Positions 45,031 through 54,111 of a DNA stretch of 64,000 bases are shown piece by piece. Origin of the DNA: Paenibacillus hamazuiensis (GTDB lineage Bacteria; Bacillota; Bacilli; Paenibacillales; NBRC-103111); the NCBI RefSeq assembly GCF_023276405.1, contig NZ_JALRMO010000001.1, positions 186,001-250,000 of the forward strand, read 5' to 3'. The position numbers were made by a program, and so were the translations under genes. Below the pieces are notes generated by a model. That model ran no database searches. It was not told the DNA's origin and was given only the letters and a program-made list of their open reading frames with translations. Positions within the stretch are counted from its first letter, which is position 1. Each line of letters opens with the position of its first letter.

Positions 45031-45972
45031 GTGAGTTCGACCGTAACAAGCAAATCACTGACGGAAACGAAGCAAATCCGACATAAAAAAAGCGGGCTCC
45101 GCCGCCGGGAAACGTGGGCGGGGCTGTTGTTCGTAAGCCCGATGCTGATCGGGGTGACGATTTTGACGCTGCTGCCGATCATCGCCACGTTCGTGCTGAG
45201 CTTCGCCGACTGGAATTTCGTCGCCGGCATGAAGGGGCTCAAATGGGTCGGCGCGGCCAACTTCAGCAAATTGTTCGAAGACGAGAGCTTCATCATTTCG
45301 CTGAAAAACAACTTCATTTTTATGTTCACGGTGCCGATCTATTTGGCCGTATCGCTGCTTTTGGCAATACTGATCAACAAACACGTGTATTGGAAAAGCT
45401 TTTTTAAAGTCGCTTACTTCATGCCTTATATTTCGAGCGTTGTGGCCGTGGCGATCGTATGGCAGGTGCTGTTTCACCCGTCGGCCGGGCCGGTCAACCA
45501 GTTTCTGATGTCGCTGGGCATCGCGAACCCGCCGAAATGGATCGCCGACCCGGCTTACGCGCTGCCTTCCGTGATGATGATTTCCGTATGGGTCTCGATC
45601 GGCTACAACATGATCGTGTATTTGGCCGGACTTCAGTCCATTCCGAAAGATTTGTACGAGGCGGCGGATATCGACGGGGCGAACGCATGGGTGCAGTTCC
45701 GCCGGATCACGCTGCCGATGCTGTCGCCGACGACGTTCTTTTTGCTGGTGACGGGCATCATCTCCACGTTCAAGGTGTTCGACCTTGTCGCCGTGCTGAC
45801 CAAAGGCGGCCCGATGCAGTCGACGAGCCTGCTCGTCTGGTATTTGTACGATACGGCGTTCGTCAATCTTCGCGTAGGGTATGCTTCTTCGATGGCCGTT
45901 ATTTTGTTCGGCTTCGTGCTGATCATTACCGGTCTGCAGTGGATCGGGCAAAAGAAATGGGTTAATTACTAG
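45031..45972 (+). CDS. Sugar ABC permease 1 of the YesMN-type locus
   Basis: The 313-residue MalF/UgpA-type permease has a basic N-terminus, then RETWAGLLFVSPMLIGVTILTLL. Its EAA loop is DLYEAADIDGANAWVQFRRITLPML. GTG 45031 lies behind GAGAGGTG. First gene after the repeat-controlled promoter; it is followed at 11 bases by its partner permease. Confidence 0.92.
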   Translation: MSSTVTSKSLTETKQIRHKKSGLRRRETWAGLLFVSPMLIGVTILTLLPIIATFVLSFADWNFVAGMKGLKWVGAANFSKLFEDESFIISLKNNFIFMFTVPIYLAVSLLLAILINKHVYWKSFFKVAYFMPYISSVVAVAIVWQVLFHPSAGPVNQFLMSLGIANPPKWIADPAYALPSVMMISVWVSIGYNMIVYLAGLQSIPKDLYEAADIDGANAWVQFRRITLPMLSPTTFFLLVTGIISTFKVFDLVAVLTKGGPMQSTSLLVWYLYDTAFVNLRVGYASSMAVILFGFVLIITGLQWIGQKKWVNY

Positions 45973-45983
45973 GAGGTGGCACC

Positions 45984-46817
45984 GTGGAGGAACGCGTAAA
46001 GTTAAGTAAAATCATCGCAACCGTCGTGTTATTTGCCGTCAGCCTGCTGTTCCTGATGCCGTTCTTCTGGATGCTTTCGGCATCGTTCAAGCTGGAGACG
46101 GACGTTTTCAAATATCCGATCGAATGGATTCCGCACAGCTGGCACGCGATCCAGAACTACAGCGAAGTATGGATGGGCAAATATCCTTTCTATAAGTATT
46201 ACTGGAATTCGATTAAAGTATCCGTGCTGACGACGCTCATTTCGTGCACCGTTTCGGCGATGGCCGCTTACGGCTTCTCGAAAATCGACTTTCCCGCGGG
46301 GAAATGGCTGTTTCTGATCGTGCTGGCCACCTACATGGTTCCCGGCCAGGCGATCCAAATTCCGCAGTTTATTTTGTACCGCAACATCGGCTTGTTCGAC
46401 AGCCACTTCGGGCTCATCCTGCTTGGCTGCTTCAGCGTGCTGGGAACGTTTATGCTGCGCCAGTTTTTCATGGGACTGCACAACGAATTTATCGAATCGG
46501 CGAAAATCGACGGAGCCGGACATTGGCGCATCTTCTGGCAAATTGCGTTTCCGCTCGTGCGGCCGGCCGTCGCCACGTATGCGATCCTGCGTTTTATTTG
46601 GACGTGGAACGATTACCAGTATCCGCTGATCTTTATCCGCTCGGACAAACTGTACACGATTCAGCTGGCGATGCAAAAATTCGCTTCGATCAACGGCGAA
46701 TTTTACTCGCTGATCATGGCCGCTGCGGTTTCCGCGATCATCCCGCTGCTCATCATCTTTATGCTCGGACAGAAGAGCGTCATCGAAGGCATTGCAGTCG
46801 GCGGAGTCAAGGGCTGA
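45984..46817 (+). CDS. Sugar ABC permease 2 of the YesMN-type locus
   Basis: This 277-residue MalG/UgpE-type permease has LFLMPFFWMLSASFKLETDVF near its start, EFIESAKIDGAGHWRIFWQIAFPL as the EAA loop, and ends KSVIEGIAVGGVKG. GTG 45984 follows AGGAGGTG. The cognate binding protein is probably that at 50563, on the far side of the two-component genes. No ATPase is present. Confidence 0.92.
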   Translation: MEERVKLSKIIATVVLFAVSLLFLMPFFWMLSASFKLETDVFKYPIEWIPHSWHAIQNYSEVWMGKYPFYKYYWNSIKVSVLTTLISCTVSAMAAYGFSKIDFPAGKWLFLIVLATYMVPGQAIQIPQFILYRNIGLFDSHFGLILLGCFSVLGTFMLRQFFMGLHNEFIESAKIDGAGHWRIFWQIAFPLVRPAVATYAILRFIWTWNDYQYPLIFIRSDKLYTIQLAMQKFASINGEFYSLIMAAAVSAIIPLLIIFMLGQKSVIEGIAVGGVKG

Positions 46818-46923
46818 TGGAAATCCATTCCTCTTTGGGATCATGATTGAATAGAATATAATGTTAGAGAGGAAGATCTCGATTCTTCCTCTTTTGCTTT
46901 TACGACCAAGAGGGGGATTCCGG

Positions 46924-48741
46924 ATGTACAGGCGCTGGCTGCGTTTATTTTCCATCAAATCGTTCCGCACCAAGCTGACGCTCGTGTCCGTCATCTGCAT
47001 TATGCTGCCTGCGCTCGCGACTCTCACCGTTTACAACTATTTGACGCGCGATGCGGTGAAGGATCAGGCGGTATCGAACGCGCAGGAGACGCTGAAGCTG
47101 GTGGATGGGCACGTCACAAACGTGCTCCAATACATGACTTATCTGCTCAACTACTTTGAGTTTGACACGGGAATAAGCATGGCATTGCAGCAGCTAAATG
47201 CCACTGCCTACGACAAAGAAAGAATGACCAACGAACAGTTCATCACGGGCCGTGAGGTGTATTACAAGATTGACGGGTTGACTTTTGCAGGGGAAAAGAG
47301 CTACTTGACGATTATTCTGCGGAACGGCCTTTACTTTACCAATTATCCGACTCACGATTTTGCTCCGGAAAGCTTGCTGAAGGAGCCGTGGCTCGAAAAC
47401 GCCAAAAACGTATACGGTTATAATTCCTATTGGGTAGGAACTTTGCCTACTGCATTCGCCAGCGAGCGGTTAAGCAACAATCCTTACCAGCTTACGGTCG
47501 TTCGCCCTTTGAGGCTTCCGGATATGACGATATACGGCTATGTTGTCGTGACGATCATGGAAAGCCAAATCCACAGGTATTTTCAGGAGCTGCCGTCCGG
47601 CCTCGAGGTGATGCTGCTGGACGGGAACAACCGGATTTTGTCCCATACGGATCCGGCCCGGATCGGCCAAGGTTTTCCTTATCTGAAGCAGGCGGAAGCC
47701 AATCACGACACCAATATCGTGCGCATTGACGGGACGGACTATTTAATTTCCAGGCGGGATCTCGTATTTAACGGCTGGAGGCTCGTGTCGCTTATCCCGT
47801 ACCGGACCGCCGTCTCGAAGATCAACTCGATTTTCGAAAACGTATTTTTGCTTCAGCTCGTTTCTTTTGCGTTGTTTTTTATTTTGCTGATGATCGCGCT
47901 GCGCGCTTTTACGAAGCCGCTGCTCAAGCTGGATAAAGTCGCCGGTTTGGTGCAAAAGGGCGATCTGAGCGTGCGCTCCTACATCCGCGGCCACGATGAA
48001 ATCGGCCGGCTCGGCAAATCGTTCGACTTGATGCTCGACCGCATCTCGGCGATGATCGACGAAATCACGCTCACCCAGGTCCGCAAGCGCAAAGCGGAGC
48101 TTAAGATGCTGCAGGCGCAGATCAATCCGCATTTTTTGTTTAACGTGCTTAACTCGATCCGTATGAAGGTGTTCGGCCGAGGCGACCGGGAAAGCGCGGA
48201 GATGATCAGCTCGCTGTCCAAGCTGCTGAGGATGACGATCCAGGACGACGGTTACATTTCGCTGCATGAAGAGGTGGAAACCGCCATCGATTACATGAAG
48301 CTGATGAATATGAGGCAGAAGCAGAAGGTGCAGCTTGAGGTCGACATCGCCACAGATGTATTTCTGGAGCGCGTACCCCGGTTGTTTTTGCAGCCGATGA
48401 TCGAAAATGCGCTGATTCACGGGCTGAGCCAGCGTGCCGGAACGATCCGGCTGCAGGCGACGGCGGACCAGGAGTGCGTGCGCATTGAGGTCGAAGACGA
48501 CGGGCAAGGAATGGATGAAGCGCAGCTCGCCCGAATACGCAGCCGGTTGACCTTGAGCGCGGAGGAAGCGGGGGAGCCGGAGAGGAAAGGCTTCTCCAGC
48601 ATCGGTCTGGCCAACGTGTACGAACGGATGCGTATGACGTTCGGCGACGCATTCCGGATGGAGATCGACAGCGAACCGGGCAGAGGCACCTGCGTGACGA
48701 TGTATATTCCGAAGCATAAGGAGGAGAGCGAACATGTATAA
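46924..48741 (+). CDS. YesM-type sensor histidine kinase
   Basis: The 605-residue membrane kinase of the LytS/YesM class has membrane helix 1 about residues 20-40, an extracellular Cache-type sensor to about 300, helix 2 (FLLQLVSFALFFILLMIA) and HAMP (KLDKVAGLVQKGDL...). The phospho-His lies in LQAQINPHFLFNVLNSIRM. The ATPase domain has LQPMIENALIHGL, DDGQGM and GLANVYERM. ATG 46924 follows AGAGGGGGA; the frame from 46861 is less likely. It overlaps the regulator gene by eight bases. Such kinases sense extracellular sugars or binding-protein complexes and control adjacent importers. Confidence 0.93.
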   Translation: MYRRWLRLFSIKSFRTKLTLVSVICIMLPALATLTVYNYLTRDAVKDQAVSNAQETLKLVDGHVTNVLQYMTYLLNYFEFDTGISMALQQLNATAYDKERMTNEQFITGREVYYKIDGLTFAGEKSYLTIILRNGLYFTNYPTHDFAPESLLKEPWLENAKNVYGYNSYWVGTLPTAFASERLSNNPYQLTVVRPLRLPDMTIYGYVVVTIMESQIHRYFQELPSGLEVMLLDGNNRILSHTDPARIGQGFPYLKQAEANHDTNIVRIDGTDYLISRRDLVFNGWRLVSLIPYRTAVSKINSIFENVFLLQLVSFALFFILLMIALRAFTKPLLKLDKVAGLVQKGDLSVRSYIRGHDEIGRLGKSFDLMLDRISAMIDEITLTQVRKRKAELKMLQAQINPHFLFNVLNSIRMKVFGRGDRESAEMISSLSKLLRMTIQDDGYISLHEEVETAIDYMKLMNMRQKQKVQLEVDIATDVFLERVPRLFLQPMIENALIHGLSQRAGTIRLQATADQECVRIEVEDDGQGMDEAQLARIRSRLTLSAEEAGEPERKGFSSIGLANVYERMRMTFGDAFRMEIDSEPGRGTCVTMYIPKHKEESEHV

Positions 48742-50356
48742 AGTCATGCTCGTGGATGACGATTATCCGGTGCTCGAGTTTTTGTCCGAATCGATTCCGT
48801 GGGACAAGCTGGGCATGACCTTGATCGGACAATATGAGAACGGTGCGGTCGCACTGGAAGCGGCGCAGGCCCAAATGCCCGACATCGTCGTAACCGACAT
48901 CGGGATGCCGCGGATGAACGGGCTCGAGCTGATCCGCGCGCTTAAGGAGCTGAAGCCGGGCATACGTTTTGCGATATTATCGTGCCACAGCGAATTTCAT
49001 TATGCGCAGCAGGCGCTCAAGCTGAACGTCCAGGACTATTTGCTGAAGGACACGCTCGACCCGGACGATTTGCTGAAGCTGCTGGAGCAGTTCAAAGCGA
49101 GCCTGGACGAGGAGCAGGGCCGCTTTGAGCAGCAAAACGAGCTGCGCCACATGGTCAACCGCAACCGCGAGCGGCATAAGGAAAGCTTCATCCGCAGCAC
49201 GGTTCACGAACCGATTCTCAGTGTGGAATCGTGGCTTGCCGAGGCCGAATCGTTCGGCCTGCAGCTTAAGGGACGAATATGCCTGCCGGTCGCCTGCTAC
49301 ATCGACGGCCAAAGATCGGCGCGGCAGCGCTTCGTCACGGATGATGTGCTGCGTTTTGCGGTCAACAATATTCTCGAAGAAATTTTCCGGAACGAGCAGA
49401 ACGGCACGGTCAATTTTACCTATGATGTGCTGCGCTCCTACATCCTCATTCCTTCGCAGGGCGGATTGAAAACGAATCCTTACGATGAGGCCGTGACGTT
49501 TTTAAGCAAGCTGCAGTCGACGGTTGAGGCGACGGTGAAGATCAAGCTTTCGTTTATCATCGGCAAAACATGCGGCGAACCGCTCGAGCTGAGGCGCGAA
49601 CTTGCCGAGCTGCTCGGCTCGTCCGGCCAGCGGTTTTATATGCGCAGCAGGTCGGTGGAGAAGAAGGAGCAGCCGTTTTTCTCCAAAGCCGATTTGTTCG
49701 AATCTTACGATGAAGCGGTCAGCGGCTTCCGCGAGGCGCTGATCGGAGGAAACGCCGCAGCGGTGCAGCCGATGGTTTCCCATTGGATGAAATATTTGCG
49801 CAAGGAGCGCTTCCGTCCGGATACGGTCAAGGACTGGGTGCTCAAGCTTGTGCTCGATTTGAAGCTGAAGCTGCAGTCGATGCAGCTGTTCCGGAATTCG
49901 TCTTCGGTGGAGGTATTGCACCGGGAACTGCTGGAGATGGATACGCTCGAGGAGATCGAGGATTGGATGATCCATTTCTTCGAATCTTCGCTGGCCGTCG
50001 TCGAAGGCGTCAAAGTGCTGAGCAAACGCACGGAGGTGCTCGATGCGTGCCAGTACGTGTCGCTGCACCTGAACCGGAAAATCAGCCTGGACGAAGTGGC
50101 CGAGCATCTTTATATGAACCCGAGCTACTTCAGCCGCCTGTTCAAAAAGGAAACCGGGGAAACGTTTATCGAATACGTCAATCGGATGAAGGTGGACCGG
50201 GCCAAGGAGCTGCTCGATCAAACCAACCTGTCCGTCGCCAAGATCGGCGAGGCGCTCGGTTATGACAACCACAGCTATTTTATCAAAATGTTCAAGTCGG
50301 TCGCCGGAGTCACCCCTCTGGAATATCGGGGGGAATCCGCCTCTTCGAGAGTGTAG
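48734..50356 (+). CDS. YesN-type response regulator with AraC DNA-binding domain
   Basis: The 540-residue protein has a receiver domain (1-120; acidic pair in LVDDDYP, phospho-acceptor Asp55 in VTDIGMP). A long central region (about 125-425) is of unknown fold. Residues about 435-535 form an AraC-type double helix-turn-helix with ISLDEVAEHLYMNPSYFSRLFKKETG and VAKIGEALGYDNHSYFIKMFKSVAG. It is translationally coupled to the kinase. Likely targets are the repeat-bearing promoters at 44907 and 50441, and perhaps the DUF2264 gene. Confidence 0.93.
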   Translation: MYKVMLVDDDYPVLEFLSESIPWDKLGMTLIGQYENGAVALEAAQAQMPDIVVTDIGMPRMNGLELIRALKELKPGIRFAILSCHSEFHYAQQALKLNVQDYLLKDTLDPDDLLKLLEQFKASLDEEQGRFEQQNELRHMVNRNRERHKESFIRSTVHEPILSVESWLAEAESFGLQLKGRICLPVACYIDGQRSARQRFVTDDVLRFAVNNILEEIFRNEQNGTVNFTYDVLRSYILIPSQGGLKTNPYDEAVTFLSKLQSTVEATVKIKLSFIIGKTCGEPLELRRELAELLGSSGQRFYMRSRSVEKKEQPFFSKADLFESYDEAVSGFREALIGGNAAAVQPMVSHWMKYLRKERFRPDTVKDWVLKLVLDLKLKLQSMQLFRNSSSVEVLHRELLEMDTLEEIEDWMIHFFESSLAVVEGVKVLSKRTEVLDACQYVSLHLNRKISLDEVAEHLYMNPSYFSRLFKKETGETFIEYVNRMKVDRAKELLDQTNLSVAKIGEALGYDNHSYFIKMFKSVAGVTPLEYRGESASSRV

Positions 50357-50381
50357 CTCTTCACTGGATTTTTACGGGGCT

Positions 50382-50432
50382 CTCCCAAAAGTACTCGGAA
50401 TCGGCTACAGAGGATCACTTCACTTTTGGGGG
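50382..50432 (+). terminator. Stem-loop after the response-regulator gene
   Basis: CTCCCAAAAGT and ACTTTTGGGGG pair over 11 bases with one G-U type mismatch and a long loop. There is no T-run, so it may be a repeat or a weak terminator. Confidence 0.4.
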
Positions 50433-50440
50433 ACCAGAAT

Positions 50441-50505
50441 AGTAAAAATAACGTCGAGAGAAGTCAATATCGCGTCATCCTGCCGCCGGAACGAGTTGCT
50501 ATAAT
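50441..50505 (+). promoter_or_regulatory. Two direct repeats and -10 for the binding-protein gene
   Basis: AGTAAAAATAACGTC (50441) and AAGTCAATATCGCGTC (50461) match the repeats at 44907-44960; the cores (GTAAAAAT at 50442, GTCAATAT at 50463) are 21 bases apart. A perfect TATAAT lies at 50500-50505, 37 bases from the start of the last core, exactly as in the permease promoter. Confidence 0.7.
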
Positions 50506-50562
50506 GGGCTTGTAAACGAAAACATCGAGGGCAAGACCGAATACAGATAATGGAGGGGCACT

Positions 50563-51936
50563 ATGAAGAGCAGAAAAGCAAAAACTTGGACAAGCGCGGC
50601 AGTCGGCGCCGTTGCGGTCAGCATGCTGGCCGGCTGCGCATCCGGAGGCGACCAAGCGGGCGGCAGCACCGGCGGCAGCGGAGGACCGGTTACGATCAAA
50701 TTCCACAGCTTCGGCAGCGAAGAGCAGCAGGCGTGGAGCAAAGTTTTGGCCGGATTCGAGAAAAAATATCCTAACATCAAAGTGGACATGGTCAACCTGA
50801 GCGAAAAGGGCGACACGCAGGAATACGCGAAAAAGCTTGATCTTGCCGCCGCTTCCGGCGAAGAGATGGACGTCATGATGTTCAGCGAACCCGGCATGTA
50901 CGCCCAGCGCGTCGCGCTCGGCATGGCTGCGCCGCTGGATGAGTTCATCCAGAAGGAAGGCTTCAAGGTAACCGAGGAATACAAGGTCGATACGCAGCTG
51001 AACGGCAAATATTACGCGCTTCCGGGCAAGTTCAACCCTTGGTACGTCATGCTCAACAAGGACCATTTGAAAGAAGCGGGTCTCGAAGTGCCGAAGGATT
51101 GGACTTGGGATCAGTTTATGGATTATGCCAAAAAGCTGACCAAAGGCGAAGGCACGTCCAAACGGTACGGCACGTATTTCCACGGGCCGCAGGGCGGCGG
51201 CTGGCTGGAGTTTACGAGACTGGCGCTTGCCAATCAGCCGGACAACTCCGACTATTTGAAGGCGGACGGCACATCGAACCTCGCTAACCCGCTGTTCCGC
51301 AAATCGATCGAAATGCGTTACCAGATGGAGAAGGTCGACAAATCGGCGACTCCGTATACGGATATGATTTCCCAGAAGCTGCATTACCGCCCGCAATTTT
51401 TCAACCAGTCGGCGAGCATGGTCGTGATCGGCAGCTGGATGAACTCCGAGCTTGGCGGAACGGAGCAATTCCCGCTGAACTTTAACGTTGCGGTAGCGCC
51501 GTTCCCGAAAAACAACGCTTCCGATCCGGGCGGCTACTCGATGGTAACGACGGACTTCATGGCGGTAGCTGAAAAATCGAAGCACAAAGCGGAAGCTTTC
51601 CAATTCATCCGCTACCTGACCACGGAAGGCGTGCTCGTTCAAGGCAAATACGTACCATCCTGGACGAAAGTGAAAAACGAAGAGCTCGGCACGATCATCG
51701 ATACGATTCTGGCCGGAACGAAGAGCCCGGACAAAGTCGACAAAGAATCGCTGAAAGCGGTGCTGATGAATGCCCGCGCTTCCAAGCTTGTGCCTCCGAC
51801 CTCTTATCAGGCCGACGTGTACAAAGTGATCAACGAAGAATACGAGAAGCTGATTTTGGAAAAGCAAAATCTCGATACGATGATCAAAAACACGCAGGAG
51901 CGAACGCAAAAAATTATTGATTCCAACAAGAAATAA
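50563..51936 (+). CDS. Sugar ABC importer binding lipoprotein (YesMN-type locus)
   Basis: The 457-residue SBP_bac_1 protein has a lipoprotein signal ending SMLAGCAS, then a Gly/Ser linker and VTIKFHSFGSEEQQAWSKVLAGFEKKYPNI (start of the mature fold). ATG 50563 follows TGGAGGGG. It has its own regulated promoter and is followed by a strong terminator, so it is made as a single transcript in larger amount than the permeases 45031-46817. Confidence 0.92.
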   Translation: MKSRKAKTWTSAAVGAVAVSMLAGCASGGDQAGGSTGGSGGPVTIKFHSFGSEEQQAWSKVLAGFEKKYPNIKVDMVNLSEKGDTQEYAKKLDLAAASGEEMDVMMFSEPGMYAQRVALGMAAPLDEFIQKEGFKVTEEYKVDTQLNGKYYALPGKFNPWYVMLNKDHLKEAGLEVPKDWTWDQFMDYAKKLTKGEGTSKRYGTYFHGPQGGGWLEFTRLALANQPDNSDYLKADGTSNLANPLFRKSIEMRYQMEKVDKSATPYTDMISQKLHYRPQFFNQSASMVVIGSWMNSELGGTEQFPLNFNVAVAPFPKNNASDPGGYSMVTTDFMAVAEKSKHKAEAFQFIRYLTTEGVLVQGKYVPSWTKVKNEELGTIIDTILAGTKSPDKVDKESLKAVLMNARASKLVPPTSYQADVYKVINEEYEKLILEKQNLDTMIKNTQERTQKIIDSNKK

Positions 51937-51954
51937 TATATGGATTTGCATCGG

Positions 51955-51987
51955 AATAGAGAGAACTTCGGGTTCTCTCTATTTTTA
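51955..51987 (+). terminator. Strong terminator after the binding-protein gene
   Basis: AATAGAGAGAAC and GTTCTCTCTATT form a perfect 12-bp stem closed by a TTCGG loop, followed by TTTTA. Confidence 0.9.
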
Positions 51988-52021
51988 ACGGTTATGAGTC
52001 GGAAAGAGAGCGTGAGCGCAG

Positions 52022-54037
52022 ATGATCAATTCCAAGCTGCCGTCCGTTTGGTACGGCGGGGATTATAATCCGGACCAATGGCCGGAAGAGATATGGCCCC
52101 AAGACATGCGGCTGTTCCGCAAGGCCGGCATCAATATCGTGACGCTGCCGGTGTTCAGTTGGGCGAAGCTGCAGCCGTCCGAGGACGTTTATACGTTCGA
52201 GTGGCTGGACCGGATTTTGAATTTGGCCGCGGAGAACGGCATCTATGCGTGCCTTGCCACATCCACGGCGGCGCAGCCCGCCTGGATGTCGAGGAAGTAC
52301 CCGGACGTGCTTCCGGTCGATGTCGACGGGAGGAAGCGGACCCACGGCTCCCGCGTCAATTTTTGCCCGAACAGTCCGACGTACAGGCTGTATTCGGTAC
52401 GTCTCGCCGCAAAGCTGGCGGAACGGTACAAGGATCATCCGGCCCTGCTGATCTGGCACATCGGCAACGAATACGGCCCGCACTGCTACTGCAGCAACTG
52501 CGCGGCCCAGTTCCGCGTATGGCTGCGGGCGAAATACGGCACCGTAGAGGAGCTGAACCGCCGGTGGAACATGAGCTTCTGGGGACATACGGCGTACGAC
52601 TGGGACGACATCGTGCCGCCGTCGAATCTGAGCGGCGACAACCGCTGCTTCCAGAGCATGATGCTCGACTACAAGCGGTTTATGTCGGATTCGATTTTGG
52701 CCTGCTATCAGGGCGAATATGACGCGGTGAAGCGGATTACGCCGGACGTGCCGGTGACGACGAATATTTGGGGGCTGTTTAACGGCCTCGATCTGAAAAA
52801 GTGGGCGGACCGGATGGACGTCGTCTCCTGGGACAGCTATCCGCAGATGAACGAGCCGATGTCCAATGTGGCGATGCGCCACGACTATATGCGGGGCTTA
52901 AAGGACGGCAAGCCGTTTATGCTGATGGAGCAGACGCCGAGCCAGCAAAACTGGCAGCCGTACAACAGCTTGAAGCGGCCCGGCGTTATGCGGCTGTGGA
53001 GCTATCAGGCGGTGGCGCGCGGTGCGGATACGGTGATGTTTTTCCAGCTGCGAAGGTCGTTCGGCGCCTGCGAGAAATATCACGGCGCGATGATCGAGCA
53101 TGTCGGCCACGAAAATACGCGCGTATTCCGCGAGTGCGCCGAGCTCGGCCGCGAGCTTAAGGCGCTCGGGGATACGCTGCTCGATTCGCGGCTGGATCAT
53201 CAGGCCGCGATGCTGTTCGACATCGATACGTGGAATGCGGTGGAAATCACGAGCGGCCCGAGCGTCGACCTCGATTATTTGAAGCAAGCGCAGAAGTATT
53301 ATAAGGCGTTTTACGACCAAAACATTGGCATGGACGTGATCAGTCCTTTAAGCGATTTGTCGTCCTATAAGCTGATCGTCGCACCGGTGCTTTATATGCT
53401 GAAGCCGGGAGTGGCCGAGCGGATCAAGGAGTTTGTCCGCCAGGGCGGCGTATTTGTGACGACTTTTTTCAGCGGCATCGTGAACGAAAACGATCTGGTG
53501 ACGCTCGGCGGCTACCCGGGCGAGCTGCGCGATTTGCTCGGCATTTGGGTCGAGGAGATCGACAGCCTGCCGCCGGAGATGAAAAACCGCATCGTCATGC
53601 AGGTCGAGGGCCGCTTCGGCCGCGTCCAGGACGAGTATGAATGCGGCTTGCTCTGCGATCTGCTCCACCTGGAAGGGGCGAAGGCGCTTGCCGTATATGG
53701 CGACGACTTCTATGCGGGCATGCCCGTGTTGACGGAAAACGGCTTCGGCCAAGGCCTGGCTTATTACGTCGCCGCCGATGCCGAGCAGCGGTTTATCGCG
53801 GATTTGTGCGCCACGCTGTGCGAGCGGGCCGGTCTTCGCGCGCCGCTGGACGCCGATCCGGGGATCGAGCTGACGCGCCGATACAAGGATGACCGGCGGT
53901 ATACGTTCGTGCTGAACCATAATCGAGGGAAGGCGGCTGTCCGCCTGGACGGTCCGTATACCGATCTGCTGACCGGCCTGGTGCACGAAGCCGTCTTGGA
54001 ACTTGATGCATATGGCGTAGCGATTCTTGAGGGATGA
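52022..54037 (+). CDS. GH42 beta-galactosidase
   Basis: This 671-residue cytosolic GH42 enzyme starts SVWYGGDYNPDQWPEEIW, as in the family. The acid/base is Glu150 in WHIGNEYG and the nucleophile Glu303 in FMLMEQTPS. The four zinc-cluster cysteines (115, 155, 157, 160) are present. Domains are a TIM barrel (1-390), a trimerisation Rossmann-like domain (about 395-600) and a small C-terminal beta domain. It removes terminal galactose from imported oligosaccharides such as galactan or arabinogalactan fragments. GAAAGAGAG precedes ATG 52022. Confidence 0.94.
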   Translation: MINSKLPSVWYGGDYNPDQWPEEIWPQDMRLFRKAGINIVTLPVFSWAKLQPSEDVYTFEWLDRILNLAAENGIYACLATSTAAQPAWMSRKYPDVLPVDVDGRKRTHGSRVNFCPNSPTYRLYSVRLAAKLAERYKDHPALLIWHIGNEYGPHCYCSNCAAQFRVWLRAKYGTVEELNRRWNMSFWGHTAYDWDDIVPPSNLSGDNRCFQSMMLDYKRFMSDSILACYQGEYDAVKRITPDVPVTTNIWGLFNGLDLKKWADRMDVVSWDSYPQMNEPMSNVAMRHDYMRGLKDGKPFMLMEQTPSQQNWQPYNSLKRPGVMRLWSYQAVARGADTVMFFQLRRSFGACEKYHGAMIEHVGHENTRVFRECAELGRELKALGDTLLDSRLDHQAAMLFDIDTWNAVEITSGPSVDLDYLKQAQKYYKAFYDQNIGMDVISPLSDLSSYKLIVAPVLYMLKPGVAERIKEFVRQGGVFVTTFFSGIVNENDLVTLGGYPGELRDLLGIWVEEIDSLPPEMKNRIVMQVEGRFGRVQDEYECGLLCDLLHLEGAKALAVYGDDFYAGMPVLTENGFGQGLAYYVAADAEQRFIADLCATLCERAGLRAPLDADPGIELTRRYKDDRRYTFVLNHNRGKAAVRLDGPYTDLLTGLVHEAVLELDAYGVAILEG

Positions 54038-54111
54038 TCCCCATACATTTTGTGGCGCGGACTTTTTTTACATGTCCATAAATTGATTTATAGGCGAGGA
54101 GCGGAGAAAAA

